This document shows, in pieces, positions 1-12,800 of a stretch of 64,000 nucleotides of DNA; positions within the stretch are counted from its first letter, which is position 1; each line of letters begins with the position of its first letter. Below the pieces are notes generated by a model, which did not search any database, was not told the DNA's origin, and was given only the letters and a program-made list of their open reading frames with translations. The DNA is from Xestospongia bergquistia. Lineage: Eukaryota > Porifera > Demospongiae > Haplosclerida > Petrosiidae. Where the stretch lies: assembly GCA_963965975.1 (NCBI GenBank), contig OZ014415.1, positions 4,469,001-4,533,000 of the forward strand. The letters run 5' to 3'. The position numbers were made by a program, and so were the translations under genes.

Positions 1-274
1 CCATAGAGTCCTTTAGAATTAGCACTTTACTTTATAAAATTCACTCAATAGTCTAAACCTTTTTGTCTTTAAATTAAAGACCTTAGAGCGTTAACGCAAA
101 CTAACTTACTAAACTGTTAATAGCAGTTTATTTCTTTAGTCCCATAGAGTCCTTTATACTTAGCAGTTTACTTTACAAACTTTACTCAATAGTCTAAACC
201 TTCTAAACACTTTAATTTAAAGACTTCAGAGTGTTAATGCAAACCAACTTACTAAACTGTTAATAACAGTTTAA
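1..274 (-). repeat. Family-A satellite, minus orientation (left edge)
   Basis: About 1.9 monomers read as the reverse complement of the reference, seen in CCCATAGAGTCC in place of GGACTCTATGGG. The block continues beyond the left edge. Its last bases, AACAGTTTA, stop near base 32 of the monomer, where plus-strand units begin. Confidence 0.93.
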
Positions 275-285
275 TAGGTCTAAAG
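265..285. other. Orientation switch 1 (minus to plus)
   Basis: Minus-oriented monomer ends in AACAGTTTA and plus-oriented monomer starts with AGGTCTAAAGG, with no foreign bases between. By monomer phase, the left flank (down to about base 32) and the right flank after the plus block (from about base 27) are almost contiguous. Confidence 0.9.
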
Positions 286-990
286 GAGTCTATGGGACTA
301 ACTAAATAAACTGCTATTAACAGTTTCGTAAGTCGGTTTGCATTAACACTCTAAAGTCTTTAATTTAAACAGTTTAGAAGGTTTAAACTATTGAGTAAAG
401 TTTATAAAGTAAACTACTCAGTCTAAAGGACTCTATGGGACTAATGAAATAAACTGCTATTAACAGTGTAGTAAGTTGGTTTGCATTAACACTCTGAAGT
501 CTTTAATTTAAAGAATTTAGAAGGTTTAGACTATTGAGTAAAGTTTATAAAGTAAACTGCTCATTCTAAAGGACTCTATTTGACTAAAGAAATAAACTGC
601 TATTAACAGTTCAGTAAGTTGGTTTGCATTAACACTCCAAAGTATTTAAATTAAAGAGTTTAGAATGTTTAGACTATTTAATGTAGTTTATAAAGTAAAC
701 TTGTCAGTCTAAAGGACTCTATGTGTCTAACGAAATAAACAGTTATTATCAGTTTAGTAAGTTCGTTTGCATTAACACTCTAATGTCTTTAATTTAAAGA
801 CTTTAGAAGGTTTATAATATTGAATAAATATTATAAAGTAAACTGCTCATTCTAAAGGACTCTATGGGACTAACTAAATAAACTGCTATTAACAGTTTAG
901 TAAGTTGGTTTGCATTAACACTCTGAAGTCTTTAAATTAAAGAGTTTAGAAGGTTTAGACTATTTAGTGAAGTTTATAAAGTAAACAGCT

Positions 991-3900
991 CGGTCTAAAG
1001 GACTCTATGGGACTAACTAAATAAACTGTTATTAACAATTCAGTAAGTTAGTTTGCGATAACACTTTAAAGTCTTTAATTTAAGGAGTTTAGAAGGTTTA
1101 GACTATTGAGTAAAGTTTATGAAGTAAACTGCTCAGTCTAAAGGACTCTATGGGACTAAAGAAATAAACTGCTATTAACAGTTTAGTAAGTTGGTTTGCA
1201 TTAACACTCTAAAGTCTTTAATTTAAAGACTTTAGAAGTTTAGACTATTGAGTGAAGTTTATAAAGTAAAAAGCTCAGTCTAAAGGACTCTATGAAACTA
1301 AGTAAATAAACTGCTGTTAACAGTTTAGTAAGTTAGTTTGCGATAACACTCTAAAGTCTTTAATTTAAGGACTTTAGAATGTTTAGAATATTGAGCAAAC
1401 TTTATAAAGTAAACTGCTCAGTCTAAAGGACTCTATGGGACTAACTCTGTAAACTGCTATTAACAGTTTAGTAAGTTGTTTTGCATTAACACTTTAAAGT
1501 CTTTAATTTAATGACTTTAAAAGTTTTAGACTTTTGAGTAAAGTTTATAAAGTAAACTTATAGGTCTAAAGGACTCTATGGGACTAACTGAATAAACTGC
1601 TAGTAACAGTTTAGTAAGTTGGTTTGCAGTAACACTCTAAAGTCTTCAATTTAAAGACATTAGAAGGTTTAGACTATTGAGTAAAGTTTTTAAAGTAAAC
1701 CGCTAAGTCTAAAGAACTCTATGGGACTAACGAAATAAACTGCTATTAACAGTTTAGTAAGTTTGTTTGCATTAACACTCTAAAGTCTTCAATTTAAAGA
1801 CTTTCGAAGGTTTAGACTATTGAGTAAAGTTTATAAAGTAAACTGCTCATTCTAAAGGATTCTATGGGACTAAAGAAATGAACTGCTATTAACAGTTCAG
1901 TTAGTTGGTTTGCATTAACACTCTAAAGTCTTTAAATTGAAGAGTTTAGAATGTTTAGACTATTGACTGAAGTTTATAAAGTAAACTGCTCATTCTAATG
2001 GACTCTATGGGACTAACTAAATAAACTGCTATTAACAGTTTAGTAAGTTGGTTTGCATTAACACTCTGAAGTCTTTAAATTAAAGAGGTTAGAAGGTTTA
2101 GACTATTGAGTGAAGTTTATAAAGTAAACAGCTCGGTCTAAAGGACTCTATGGGACTAAATAAAAAAAATATTATTAACAGTTTTGTAAGTGAGTTTGTG
2201 AAAACTCTCTAAAGTCTTTAATTTAAAGACTTTAGAAGGTTTAGACTATTGAGTAAAGTTTATAAAGTAAACTGCTCAGTCTAAAGGACTCTATGGGACT
2301 AAAGAAATAAACTGCTATTAACAGTTTAGTAAGTTGGGTTGCATTAACACTCTAAAGTCTTTAATTTAAAGACTTTAGAAGGTTTAGAGTATTGAGTGAA
2401 GTTTATAAAGTAAACAGCTCGGTCTAAAGGACTCTATGAAACTAACTAAATAAACTGCTGTTAACAGTTTAGTAAATTGGTTAGCATTAACACTCAAAAG
2501 TCTTTAATTTAAAGACTTTACAAGGTTTAGACTATTGAGTGAAGTTTGTAAAGCAAACTGATTGGTCTAAAGGACTCTATGGGACTAACTAAATAAACTG
2601 CTATTAACAGTTTAGGAAGTTCGTTTGCATTAACACTCTAAAGTCTTTAATTTAAAGACTTTAGAAGGTTTAGACTATTGAGTAAATTTTATAAAGTGGA
2701 CTGCTCAGTCTAAAGGACTCTATGGGACTAACGAAAGAAAATGCTATAAAGAGTTTAGTAAGTTGGTTTACATTAACACTCTATAGTCTTTAATTTAAAG
2801 ACTTTAGAAGCTTTAGATTATTGAGTAAAGTTTATAAAGTAAACTGCTCATTCAAAAGGACTCTATTGGACAAAAGAAATAAACTGCTATTAAAAGTTCA
2901 GTAAGTTGGTTTCCATTAACACTCTAAAGTCTTTAATTTAAAGACTTTAGAAGGTTTAGACTATTGAGGAAAGTTTATAAAGTAAACTGCTCATTCTAAA
3001 GGACTCTATGGGACTAAAGAAATTAACTGCTATTAAAAGTTCAGTAAGTTGGTTTGCATTAACACTCTAAAGTCTTTAAATTGAAGAGTTTAGAATGTTT
3101 AGACTATTGAATGAAGTTTATAAAGTAAACTGCTCATTCTAAAGGACTCTACGGGACTAACTAATTAAACTGCTATTAACAGTTTAGTAAGTTGGTTTGC
3201 ATTAACACTCTGAGGTCTTTAAATTAAAGAGTTTAGAAGGTTTAGACTATTTAGTGAAGTTTATAAAGTAAACAGCTCGGTCTAAAGGACTCTATGGGAC
3301 TAACTAAATAAACTATTATTAACAGTTTTGTAAGTTAGTTTGCGATAACACTCTAAAGTCTTTAATTTAAAGACATTAGAAGGTTTAGACTATTGAGTAA
3401 AGTTTATAAAGTAAACTGCTCAGTCTAAAGGACTCTATGGGACTAAAGAAATAAACTGCTATTAACATTTTATTAAGTTGGTTTGCATTAACACTCTAAA
3501 GTCTTTAATTTAAAGACTCTAGAAGGCTTAGAGTATTGAGTGAAGTTTATAAAGTAAACAGCTCAGTCTAAATGACTCTATGAAACTAACTAAATAAACT
3601 GCTGTTAACAGTTTAGTAAATTGGTTTGCATTAACACTCAAACGTCTTTAATTTAAGGACTTTACAAGGTGTAGACTATTGAGTGAAGTTTGTAAAGTAA
3701 ACTGATAGGTCTAAAGGACTCTATGGGACTAACTAAATAAACTGCTATTAACTGTTTAGGAAGTAGGTTTGCATTAACACTCTAAAGTCTTTAATTTAAA
3801 GACTTTTGAAGGTTTAGACTATTGAGTAAAGTTTATAAAGTAGACTGCTCAGTCTAAAGGACTCTATGTGACTAACGAAATAAACTGCTATGAACAGTTT

Positions 3901-4707
3901 AGTAAGTTGGTTTGCATTAACACTCTAAAGTCTTTAATTTAAAGTCTCTAGAAGGTTTAGACTATTGAGTAAAGTTTATAAAGTAAACTGCTCATTCTAA
4001 AGGACTCTATGGAACTAAAGAAGTAAACTGCTATTAACAGTTAAGTAAGTTGGTTTGCATTAACACTCTAAAGTCTTTAATTTAATGACTTTTGAAGGTT
4101 TAGACTGTTGAGTAAAGTTTATAAAGTAAACTTATAGGTCTAAAGGACTCTATTGGACTAACTAAATGAACTGCTAGTAACAGTATAGAAAGTTGGTTTG
4201 AAGTAACACTCTAAAGTCTTTAATTTAAAGACTTTAGAAGGTTTAGACTATTGAGTAAAGTTTATGAAGTAAACGGCTAAGTCTAAAGAACTCTATGGGA
4301 CTAACAAAATAGACTGCTATTAACAGTTTAGTAAGTTGGTTTGCATTAACACTCTAAAGTCTTTAATTTAAAGACTTTAGATGGTTTAGACTATTGAGTA
4401 AAGTTTATAAAGTAAACTGCTCATTCTAAACGACTCTATGGGACTAAAGAAATGAACTGCTATTAAATGTTCAGTAAGTTGGTTTGCATTAACAGTCTAA
4501 AGCCTTTAAATTGAAGAGTTTAGAATGTTTAGACTACTGAGTGAAGTTTATAAAGTAACCTGCTCATTCTAAGGGACTATACGGGACTAACTAAATAAAC
4601 TGCTATTAACAGTTTAGTAAGTTGGTTTGCATTAACACTCTGAAGTCTTTAAATTAAAGAGTTTAGAAAGTTTAAACTATTGAGTGAAGTTTATAAAGTA
4701 AACAGCT
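991..4707 (+). repeat. Family-A 8-monomer HOR (about 1,144 bp)
   Basis: The monomer with AACAGCTCGGTC followed by a degenerate TTATTAACA and GCGATAACAC unit starts at 991, 2,134 and 3,278, spacings of 1,143 and 1,144 bp (8 x 143). The GTGAAGTTTGTAAAG subtype recurs with the same spacing (2,541 and 3,685). A further copy of the marker at 4,708 is 1,430 bp on (10 monomers), so the last unit is expanded by two. Copies differ by many substitutions, suggesting an old HOR. Confidence 0.75.
2277..2419 (+). repeat. Representative family-A monomer
   Basis: A near-consensus monomer of the 1-14.29 kb region. Family A differs from B by CTCTATGGGAC where B has CTTTATGGCAC (bases 15 and 21), CTGCTATTAAC for CAGCTATTAAC (base 37), AAGTTGGTTTG for AAGTTAGTTTG (base 60), AACACTC for AACGCTC (base 73), TTTAATTTAAA for TTTAAGTTAAA (base 89) and TTGAGTGAAG or TTGAGTAAAG for TTGAGAGAAG (base 121). 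That is seven consensus differences in 143, about 95% identity. Individual A monomers also carry many private substitutions, more than typical B monomers. This copy has AGTTGGGTT and TTTAGAGTATT as private variants. Confidence 0.9.
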
Positions 4708-5849
4708 CGGTCTAAAGGACTTATGGGACTGACTAAATAAACTATTATTAACTGATTTATAAGTTAGTTTGCGATAACACTCTAGAGTCTTTAATTTAAA
4801 GACATTAGAAGGTTTAGACTATTGAGTAAAGTTTATAAAGTAAACTGCTCAGTCTAATGGACTCTATGGGACTAAAGAAATAAACTGCTATTAACAGTTC
4901 AGTAAGTTGGTTCGCATTAACACTCTAAAGTCTTTAAATTAAAGAGTTTAGAAAGTTTAGACTATTGAGTGAAGTTTAAAAAGTAAACTGGTCAGTCTAA
5001 AGAACTCTATGAAACTAAATATATAAACTCTTATTAACAGTTTAGTAAGTTCGTTTGCATTAACACTCTAAAGTCTTTAATATAAGACTAGAAGGTTTAG
5101 ACTATTGAATAAGTTTTATAAAGTGAACTGCTCATTCTAAAAGACTCTATGGGATTAAAAAATTAAACTGCTATTAAAAGTTTAGTAAGTGGGTTAGCAT
5201 TAACACTCTGAAGACTTTAAATTAAAGAGTTTAGAAAGTTTAGACTATTGAGTGAAGTTTATAAAGTAAACAGCTCGGTCTAAAGGACTCTATGGGAATG
5301 AAGAAATAAACTGCTATTAACAGTTTAGTAAGTTGGGTTGCATTAACACTCTAAAGTCTTTAATTTAAAGACTTTAGAAGGTTTAGAGTATTGAGTGAAG
5401 TTTATAAAGTAAACAGCTCTGTCTAAAGAACTCTATGAAACTAACTAAATAAACTGCTGCTAACAGTTTAGTAAGTTGGTTTGCATTAACACTCTAAAGT
5501 CTTTAATTTAAAGACTTTAGAAGGTTTAGACTATTGAGTGAAGTTAGTAAAGTAAACTGAGAGGTCTAAAGGACTCCATGGGACTAACGAAATAAACCGC
5601 TGTTAACAGTTTATAAGTTTGTTTGCATTAACACTCTGAAGTCTTTAATTTAAAGACTTTAGAAGGTTTAGACTATTGAGTAAAGTTTATATAGTAAACT
5701 GCTCATTCTGAAGGACTCTATGGGACTAAAGAAATAAACTGCTATTAACAGTTCAGTAAGTTGGTTTGCATTAACACTCTAACGTCTTTAAATTAAAGAG
5801 TTTAGAAACTTTAGACTATTGAGTGAAGTTTATAAAGTAAACTGCTCAT

Positions 5850-5899
5850 TCTAAAGGACTCTATGGCACTAACTAATTAGTCCCATAGAGTCCTTTAGA
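5850..5899. other. Orientation switch 2: plus to minus, 23-bp-arm palindrome
   Basis: Bases 5,850-5,872 and 5,877-5,899 are reverse complements with one C:C mismatch (5,867 and 5,882), separated by the 4-base spacer CTAA. Beyond them the two blocks stay complementary at satellite level for kilobases. The arms do not mirror monomer by monomer: the CAGCTCGG subtype is 19 bp from the centre on the right but about 600 bp away on the left. It is therefore not a fresh foldback duplication. Confidence 0.92.
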
Positions 5900-7183
5900 C
5901 CGAGCTGTTTACTTTATAAACTTCCCTCAGTATTTTAAACCTTCTAAACTCTTTAATTTAAAGACTTCAGATTGTTAACGCTAACCTACTTACTGAACAG
6001 TTAATAGCAGTTTAAATATATAGTCCCATAGAGTCCTTTACAATGTGCAGTTCACTTTATAAAATTTACTCAACAGTCTAAACCTTCTAGTCTATAAATT
6101 AAAGAATTTAGAATGTTAATGCAAACGAACTTACTAAACTGTTAATAGCAGTTTATTTAGTTAGTTTCATAGAGTCCTTCAGACAGACCAGTTTACCTTA
6201 TAAACTTCACTCAATAGTCTACACTTTCTAAATTCTTTAATTTAAAGACTTTAGAGTGTTAATGCAAAACAACTTACTAAACTGTTAATAGCAGTTTATT
6301 TCTTTAGTCCCATAGCGTTCTTTAGACTGAGCAGTTTACTTTATAAGTTTAACTCAATAGTCTAAGCCTTCTAAAGTCTTTAAATTAAAGACTTTAGACT
6401 GTTAATGCAAACCAACTTACTAAACTGTTAATAGCAGTTTATTTCTTCAGTCCCATAGAGTCCCTTAGACTGAGCAGTTTACTTTATAAACTTTACTCAA
6501 TAGTCTAAACCTTCTAAAGTCTTTAAACTAAAGACTTTAGAGTGTTATCGCAAACTAACTTACAAAACTGTTAATAATAGTTTATTTAGTAAGTCCCAAA
6601 GAGTCCTTTAGACCGAGCTGTTTACTTTATAAACTTCACTCAATAGTCTAAACCTTCTAAAATCTTTAACTTAAAGACTTCAGAGTGTTAATGCAAACAA
6701 ACTTACTAAACTGTTAATAGCAGTTTATTTAGTTAGTCCCATAGAGCCCTTTAGAATGAGCAGTTTACTTTATAAAATTTACTCAATAGTCTAAACCTTC
6801 TAAAGTCATTAAATTAAAGACTTTAAAGAGTGTTAGTGTAAACCAACTTACTAAACTGTTAACAGCAGTTTATTTACTTAGTTTCATAGAGTCCTTTAGA
6901 CTGAGCTTTTTACTTTATAAACTTCAATCAATAGTCTAAACTTCTAAAGTCTTTAAATTAAAGACTTTAGAGTGTTAATGCAAACCAACTTACTAAACTG
7001 TTAATAGCAGTTTATTTCATTAGTCCCATAGAGTCCTTTAGACTGAGCAGTTAACTTTATAAACTTTACTCAATAGTCTAAACATTCTAAAGTCTTTAAA
7101 TTAAAGACTTTATAGTGTTATCACAAACAAACTTACTAAACTGTTAATAACAGTTTATTTAGTTAGTCCCTTAGAGTCCTTTA

Positions 7184-8183
7184 GACCGAGCTGTTTATTT
7201 TATAAACTTTACTCAATAGTCTAAACCTTCTAACCTCTTTAATTTAAAGACTTCAGAGAGTTAATACAAGCCAACTTACTAAACTGTTAATAGCAGGTTA
7301 CTTAGTTAGTCCCATAGAGTCCTTTAGAATGAGCAGTTTACTTTATAAAATTTACTCTATAGTCTAAACCTTCTAACGTCTTTAAATTAAAGACTTTAGT
7401 GTGTTAACGCAAACGAACTTACTAAACTGTTAATAACAGTTTATTTAGTTAGTTTCATAGAGTCCTTTAGACTGACCAGTTTACTTTATAAACTTCACTC
7501 AATATTCTAAACCTTCTAAACTCTTTAATTTAAAGACTTTAGAGTTTTAATGCAAACCAACTTACTGAACTGTTAATAGCAGTTTATTTCTTCAGTCCCA
7601 GAGAGTCCTTTAGAATGAGCAGTTTACTTTATAAACTTTACTCAATAGTCTAAACCTTCTAAAGTCTTTAAATTAAACACTTTAGAGTGTTAATGCATAC
7701 AAACTTACTAAACTGTTAATAGCAGTTTATTTAGATACTCTCATTAAGTCATTTAGACTAAGCAGTTTACTTTATAAAATTTACTCAACGGTCTAAACCT
7801 TCTAAAATACATTAAATTAAACTCTTTAGAGTGTTAATGCAAACCAATTTACTAACTGTTAATAGCAGTTTACATAGCTAGTCCCATGGAGTCCTTTAGA
7901 CTGAGCAGTTTACTTTATAAAATTTACTCAATATTCGAAACCTTCTAAAGTCGTTAAATTAAAGACCTTAGAGTGTTAACGCAAACTAACTTATTAAACT
8001 GTTAATAGCAGTTTATTTCTATAGTCCCATAGAGTCCTTTAGAATGAGCAGTTTACTCTATAAACTTTACTCAATAGTCTAAACCTTCTAAAGTCTTTAA
8101 ATTAAAGACTTAAAGTGTTATCGCAAACTAACTTACTAAACTGTTAATAACAGTTTAGTTAGTTAGTTCCTTAGATTCCTTTA
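7184..8183 (-). repeat. Family-A 7-monomer HOR unit, isolated copy
   Basis: One 1,000-bp unit bounded by the GACCGAG marker at 7,184 and 8,184. The AGTTTCATAG and CTGACCAG subtype repeats in phase at 7,471 and 8,469, 998 bp apart. It lies upstream of the regular 7-mer run and is separated from it by 8-mer and 4-mer intervals. Confidence 0.7.
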
Positions 8184-9895
8184 GACCGAGCTGTTTACTT
8201 TATAAACTTCACTCAATAGTCTAAACCTTCTAAACTCTTTAATTTAAAGACTTCAGAGTGTTAATGCAAACCAACTTACTAAACTGTTAATAGCAGTTTA
8301 TTTAGTTAGTCCCATAGAGTCCTTTAGAATGAGCAGTTCACTTTATAAAATTCACTCAATAGTCTAAGCCTTCTAGTCTTTAAATAAAAGACTTTAGAGT
8401 GTTAATGCAAACGAACTTACTAAACTGTTAATAACAGTTTATTTAGTTAGTTTCATAGAGTCCTTTAGACTGACCAGTTTACTTTATAAACTTCACTCAA
8501 TAGTCTAACGTTTCCAAACTCTTTAATTTATAGACCTTAGAGTGTTAATGCGAACCAACTTACTGCACTTTTAATAGCTGTTTCTTCCTTTAGTCCCATA
8601 GAGTCCTTTAGAATGAGCAGTTTACTTTATAAACTTTACTCAATAGTCTAAACCTTCTAAAGTCTTTAAATTAAAGACTTTAGAGTGTTAATGCAAACCA
8701 ACTTACTACATAGTTAATAGCAGTTTATTTAGTTAGTCCCATAGAGTCCTTTAGACTGAGCAGTCTACTTTATAAACTTTACTCGATAGTCTAAACCTTC
8801 TAAAGTCTTTAAATTAAAGACTTTGGAGTGTTAATTTTTAACAACTTACTAAACTGTTAATAGCAGTTTATTTAGTTAGTCCCATAGAGTCCTTTAGCCC
8901 TATTAGTTTACTTTACAAATTTCACTCAATAGTCTAACGCATCTAAAGTTTTTGAATTAAAGACTTTTGAGTGTTAATGCAAACCAACTTACTAAACTGT
9001 TAACAGCAGTTTATTTAGTTAGTTTCATAGAGTCCTTTAAACTGAGCTGTTTACTTTATAAACTTCACTCAATGCTCTAAACCTTCTAAAGTCTTTAAAT
9101 TAAAGACTTTAGAGTGTTATCGCAAGCCAACTTACTAAACTGTTAAAAGCAGTTTATTTCTTTAGTCCCATAGAGTCCTTTAGACTGAGCACTTTACTTT
9201 ATAAACTTTACTCAATTGTCTAAACCATCTAAAGTCTTTAAATTAAAGACTTTAGAGTGTTATCACAAACTAACTTACAAAACTGTTAATAATAGTTTAT
9301 TTAGTTAGTCCCATAGAGTCCTTTAGACCAAGCTGTTGACTTTATAAACTTCACTCAATAGTCTAAACCTTCTAAACTCTTTAATTTAAAGACTTCAGAG
9401 TGTTAATGCAAACCAACTTACTAAATTGTTAATAGCAGTTTAATCATTTAGTCCCATAGAGTCCTTTAGACTGAGCAGTTTACTTTATAAAATTTACTCA
9501 GTAGTATAAACCTTCTAGTCTTTAAATTAAAGACCTTAGAGTCTTAACGCAAACTAATTTACTAAACTGTTAATAACAGTTTATTTCTTTAGTCCCATAG
9601 ACTTCTTTAGACTGAGCAGTTTACTTTATAAACTTTACTCAGTAGTCTAATCCTTCTAAACTCTTTAATTTAAAGACTTCAGAGTGTTAATGCAAACCAA
9701 CTTACAAAACTGTTAATAGCAGTTTAAATATTTAGTCCCATAGAGTCCTTTAGAATGAGCAGTTTACTTTATAAAATTTACTCAGTAGTCTAAACAATCT
9801 AAAGTCTTTAAAGTAAACACTTTAGAGTGTTATCCCAAACTAACTTACTAAACTGTTAATAATAGTTTATTTAGTTAGTCCCATAGAGTCCTTTA

Positions 9896-12800
9896 GACCG
9901 AGCTGTTTACTTTGTAAACTTCACTCAATAGTCTAAACCTTCGAAACTCTTTAATTTAAAGTATTCAGAGTGTTAATACTAACAAACTTACTAAATTGTT
10001 AATAGCAGTTTATTTCTTTAGTCCCATAGAGTCCTTTAGAATGAGCAGTTTACTTTATAAAATTTACTCAATAGTCTAAACCTTCTAGTCTTTAAATTAA
10101 AGACTTCAGAGTGTTAATGCAAACGAACTTACTAAACTGTTAATAACAGTTTATTTAGTTAGTTTCATAGAGTCCTTTAGACTGACCAGTTTACTTTATA
10201 AACTTCACTCAGTAGTCTAAACTTTCTAAACTCTTTAATTTAAAGACTTTAGAGTGTTAATGCAAACCAACTTACTGAACTGTTAATAGCAGTTTATTTC
10301 TTTAGTCCCGTAGAGTCCTTTAGACTGAGCAGTCTACTTCATAAACTTTACACAATAGTCTAAACCTTCTAAAGTCTTTAAATTAAAGACTTTAGAGTGT
10401 TAATGCAAAAAAACTTACTAAACTGTTAATAGCAGTTTATTTAGTTAGTCCCATAGAGTCCTTTAGACCTATCAGTTTACTTTACAAACTTCACTCAATA
10501 GTCTAAAGCTTCTAATATCTTTAAATTAAAGACTTTTGAGTGTTAATGCAAACCAACTTACTAAACTGTTCACAGCACTTTATTTAGTTAGTTTCATAGA
10601 GTCCTTTAGACTGAGCTGTTTACTTTATAAACTTCACTCAATACTCTAAACCATCTAAAGTCTTTAAATTAAAGACTTTAGAGTGATAATGCAACCCAAC
10701 TTACTAAACTGTTAATAGCAGTTTATCTCTTTAGTCCCATAGAGTCCTTTAGACTGAGCAGTTTACTTTATAAACATTACTAAATAGTCTAAACCTTCTA
10801 AAGTCTTTAAATTAAAGACTTTAGAGTGTTATCGCAAACCAACTTACAAAACTGTTTATAATAGTTTATTTAGGTAGTCCCTTAGAGTCCTTTAGACCGA
10901 CCTGTTTTCTTTATAAACTACACTCCATAGTCTAAACATTATAAACTCTTTAATTTAAAGACTTCAGAGTGTTAATGCAAACAAAGTTACTGAACTGTTA
11001 GTAGCAGTTTCTTCCTTTAGTCCCATAAAGTCCTTTAGAATGACCAGTTTACTTTCTAAACTTCACTCAATAGTCTAAACCTTCTAAACTCTTGAATGTA
11101 AAGACTTTAGAGTGTTAATGCAAACCCACTTACTGAACTGTTAATAGCATTCATTTCTTTAGTCCCATAGAGTCCTTTAGAATGAGCAGTTTACTTTATA
11201 AACTTTACTCAATAGTCTAAACCTTCTAAAGTCTTAAAATTAAAGACTTTAGAGTGTTAATGCATACCAACTTACTAAACTGTTAATAGCAGTTTTGTTG
11301 AGTTAGTCCCATAGAGTCCTTTAAAACTATATGTTTACTTTATAAACTTTACTCAACAGTCTAAACTTTCTAAAGTCAGTAAATTAAAGACTTTAGAGTG
11401 ATAATGCAAACCAACTTACTAAACTGCTAATAGCAGTTTACATAGTTATTCCCATAGAGTCCTTTAGACTGAGCAGATTACTTTATAAAATTTATTCAAT
11501 ATTCTAAACTTTCTAAAGTCCTTAAATTAAAGACTTTAGAGTGTTAATGCAAACCAACTTACTAAACTGTTAACAGCAGTTTATTTACTTAGTTTCATAG
11601 AATCCTTTAGACTGAGCTTTTTACTTTATAAACTTCACTCAATATTCTAAACCTTCTAAAGTCTTTAAATTAAAGACTTTAGAGTGTTAACGCAAGCAAA
11701 CTTACTACACTGTTAATAGCAGTTTATTTCTTTAGTCCCATAGAGTTCTTTAGACTAAGCAGTTTACTTTATGAACTTTACTCAATAGTCTAAACCTTCT
11801 AAAGTCTTTAATTAAAGACTTTAGAGTGTTCTCGCAAACTAATTTACTAAACTGTTAATAACAGTTTATTTAGTTTGTCCCTTGGAGTCCTTTAGACCGA
11901 GCTGTTTACTTTATAAACTTCACTCAATAGTCTAAACCTTCTAAACTCTTTAATTTAAAGACTTCAGAGTGTTAATGCAAAACAACTTAGTGAACTGTTA
12001 ATAGCAGTTTATTTAGTTAGTCCCATAGAGTCCTTTAGAATGAGCAGTTTACTTTATAAAATTTACTCAAAGGTCTAAACCTTCTAAAGTCTTTAAATTA
12101 AAGACTTTAGAGTGTTAATGCAAAGGAACTTACTAAACTGTTAATAACAGTTTATCTAGTTAGTTTCATAAAGTCCTTTAGACTGACCATTTTACTTTAT
12201 AAACTTCACTCTATAGTCTAAACCTTCTAAACTCTTTAATTTAAAGACTTTAGTGTGTTCATGCAAAGCAACTTACTGAACTGTTAATAGCAGTTTATTT
12301 CTTTAGACCCATAGAGTCCTTTAGAATGAGCCGTTTACTTTCTAAACTTTACTCAATAGTCTAAACTTTCTCAATTCTTTAAATTAAAGACTTTTTGAGT
12401 GTTAATGCAAAACAACTTACTAAACTGTTAATAGCAGTTTACTTCGTTCGTCCCATAGAGTCCTTTAGACTGAGCAGTTTACTTTATAAACATTACTCAA
12501 TAGTTTAAACCTTCTAAAGTCTTTAAATTAAAGACTTTAGAATGTTAATGCAAACCAACTTACTAAACTGTTAATAGCAGTTTATATAGTTAGTCCCATA
12601 GAGTCCTTTAGACCTATCAGTTTACTTTATAAAATTCACTCAATAGTCCAAACCTTCTAAAGTCTTTAAATGCAAGACATTAGAGTGTTCATGCAATCCA
12701 ACATACTAAACTGTTAATAGCAGTTTATTTAGTTAGTCCCATAGAGTCCTTTAAACTGAGCAGTTTACTTTATAAGTTTTACTCAATAGTCTAAACCTTC

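Larger units (their letters stand above)
275..5875 (+). repeat. Family-A satellite, plus-orientation block
   Basis: About 39 A monomers in plus orientation, flanked on both sides by minus-oriented A. The block begins at AGGTCTAAAGG (about base 1 of the monomer) and ends at CACTAACTAA (about base 30), so its length is a whole number of monomers plus about 30 bp. Monomers are heterogeneous and recognisable subtypes recur in order: AACAGCTCGG at 991, 2,134, 2,420, 3,278, 4,708 and 5,276, with spacings that are near-multiples of 143. It contains an 8-monomer HOR. Confidence 0.93.

Noticed and set aside
275-5875. Inverted block as a transposon with terminal inverted repeats
   Set aside because: The interior is the same satellite as the flanks, with no transposase, no terminal motif beyond the monomer itself and no target-site duplication. 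An inversion explains it better.
5850-5899. Palindrome at 5,875 as a sequencing foldback artefact
   Set aside because: A foldback would make the arms mirror images. The HOR markers lie at 19 and about 600 bp from the centre, so the arms are different monomers. Raw reads would still be needed to exclude a chimeric join.
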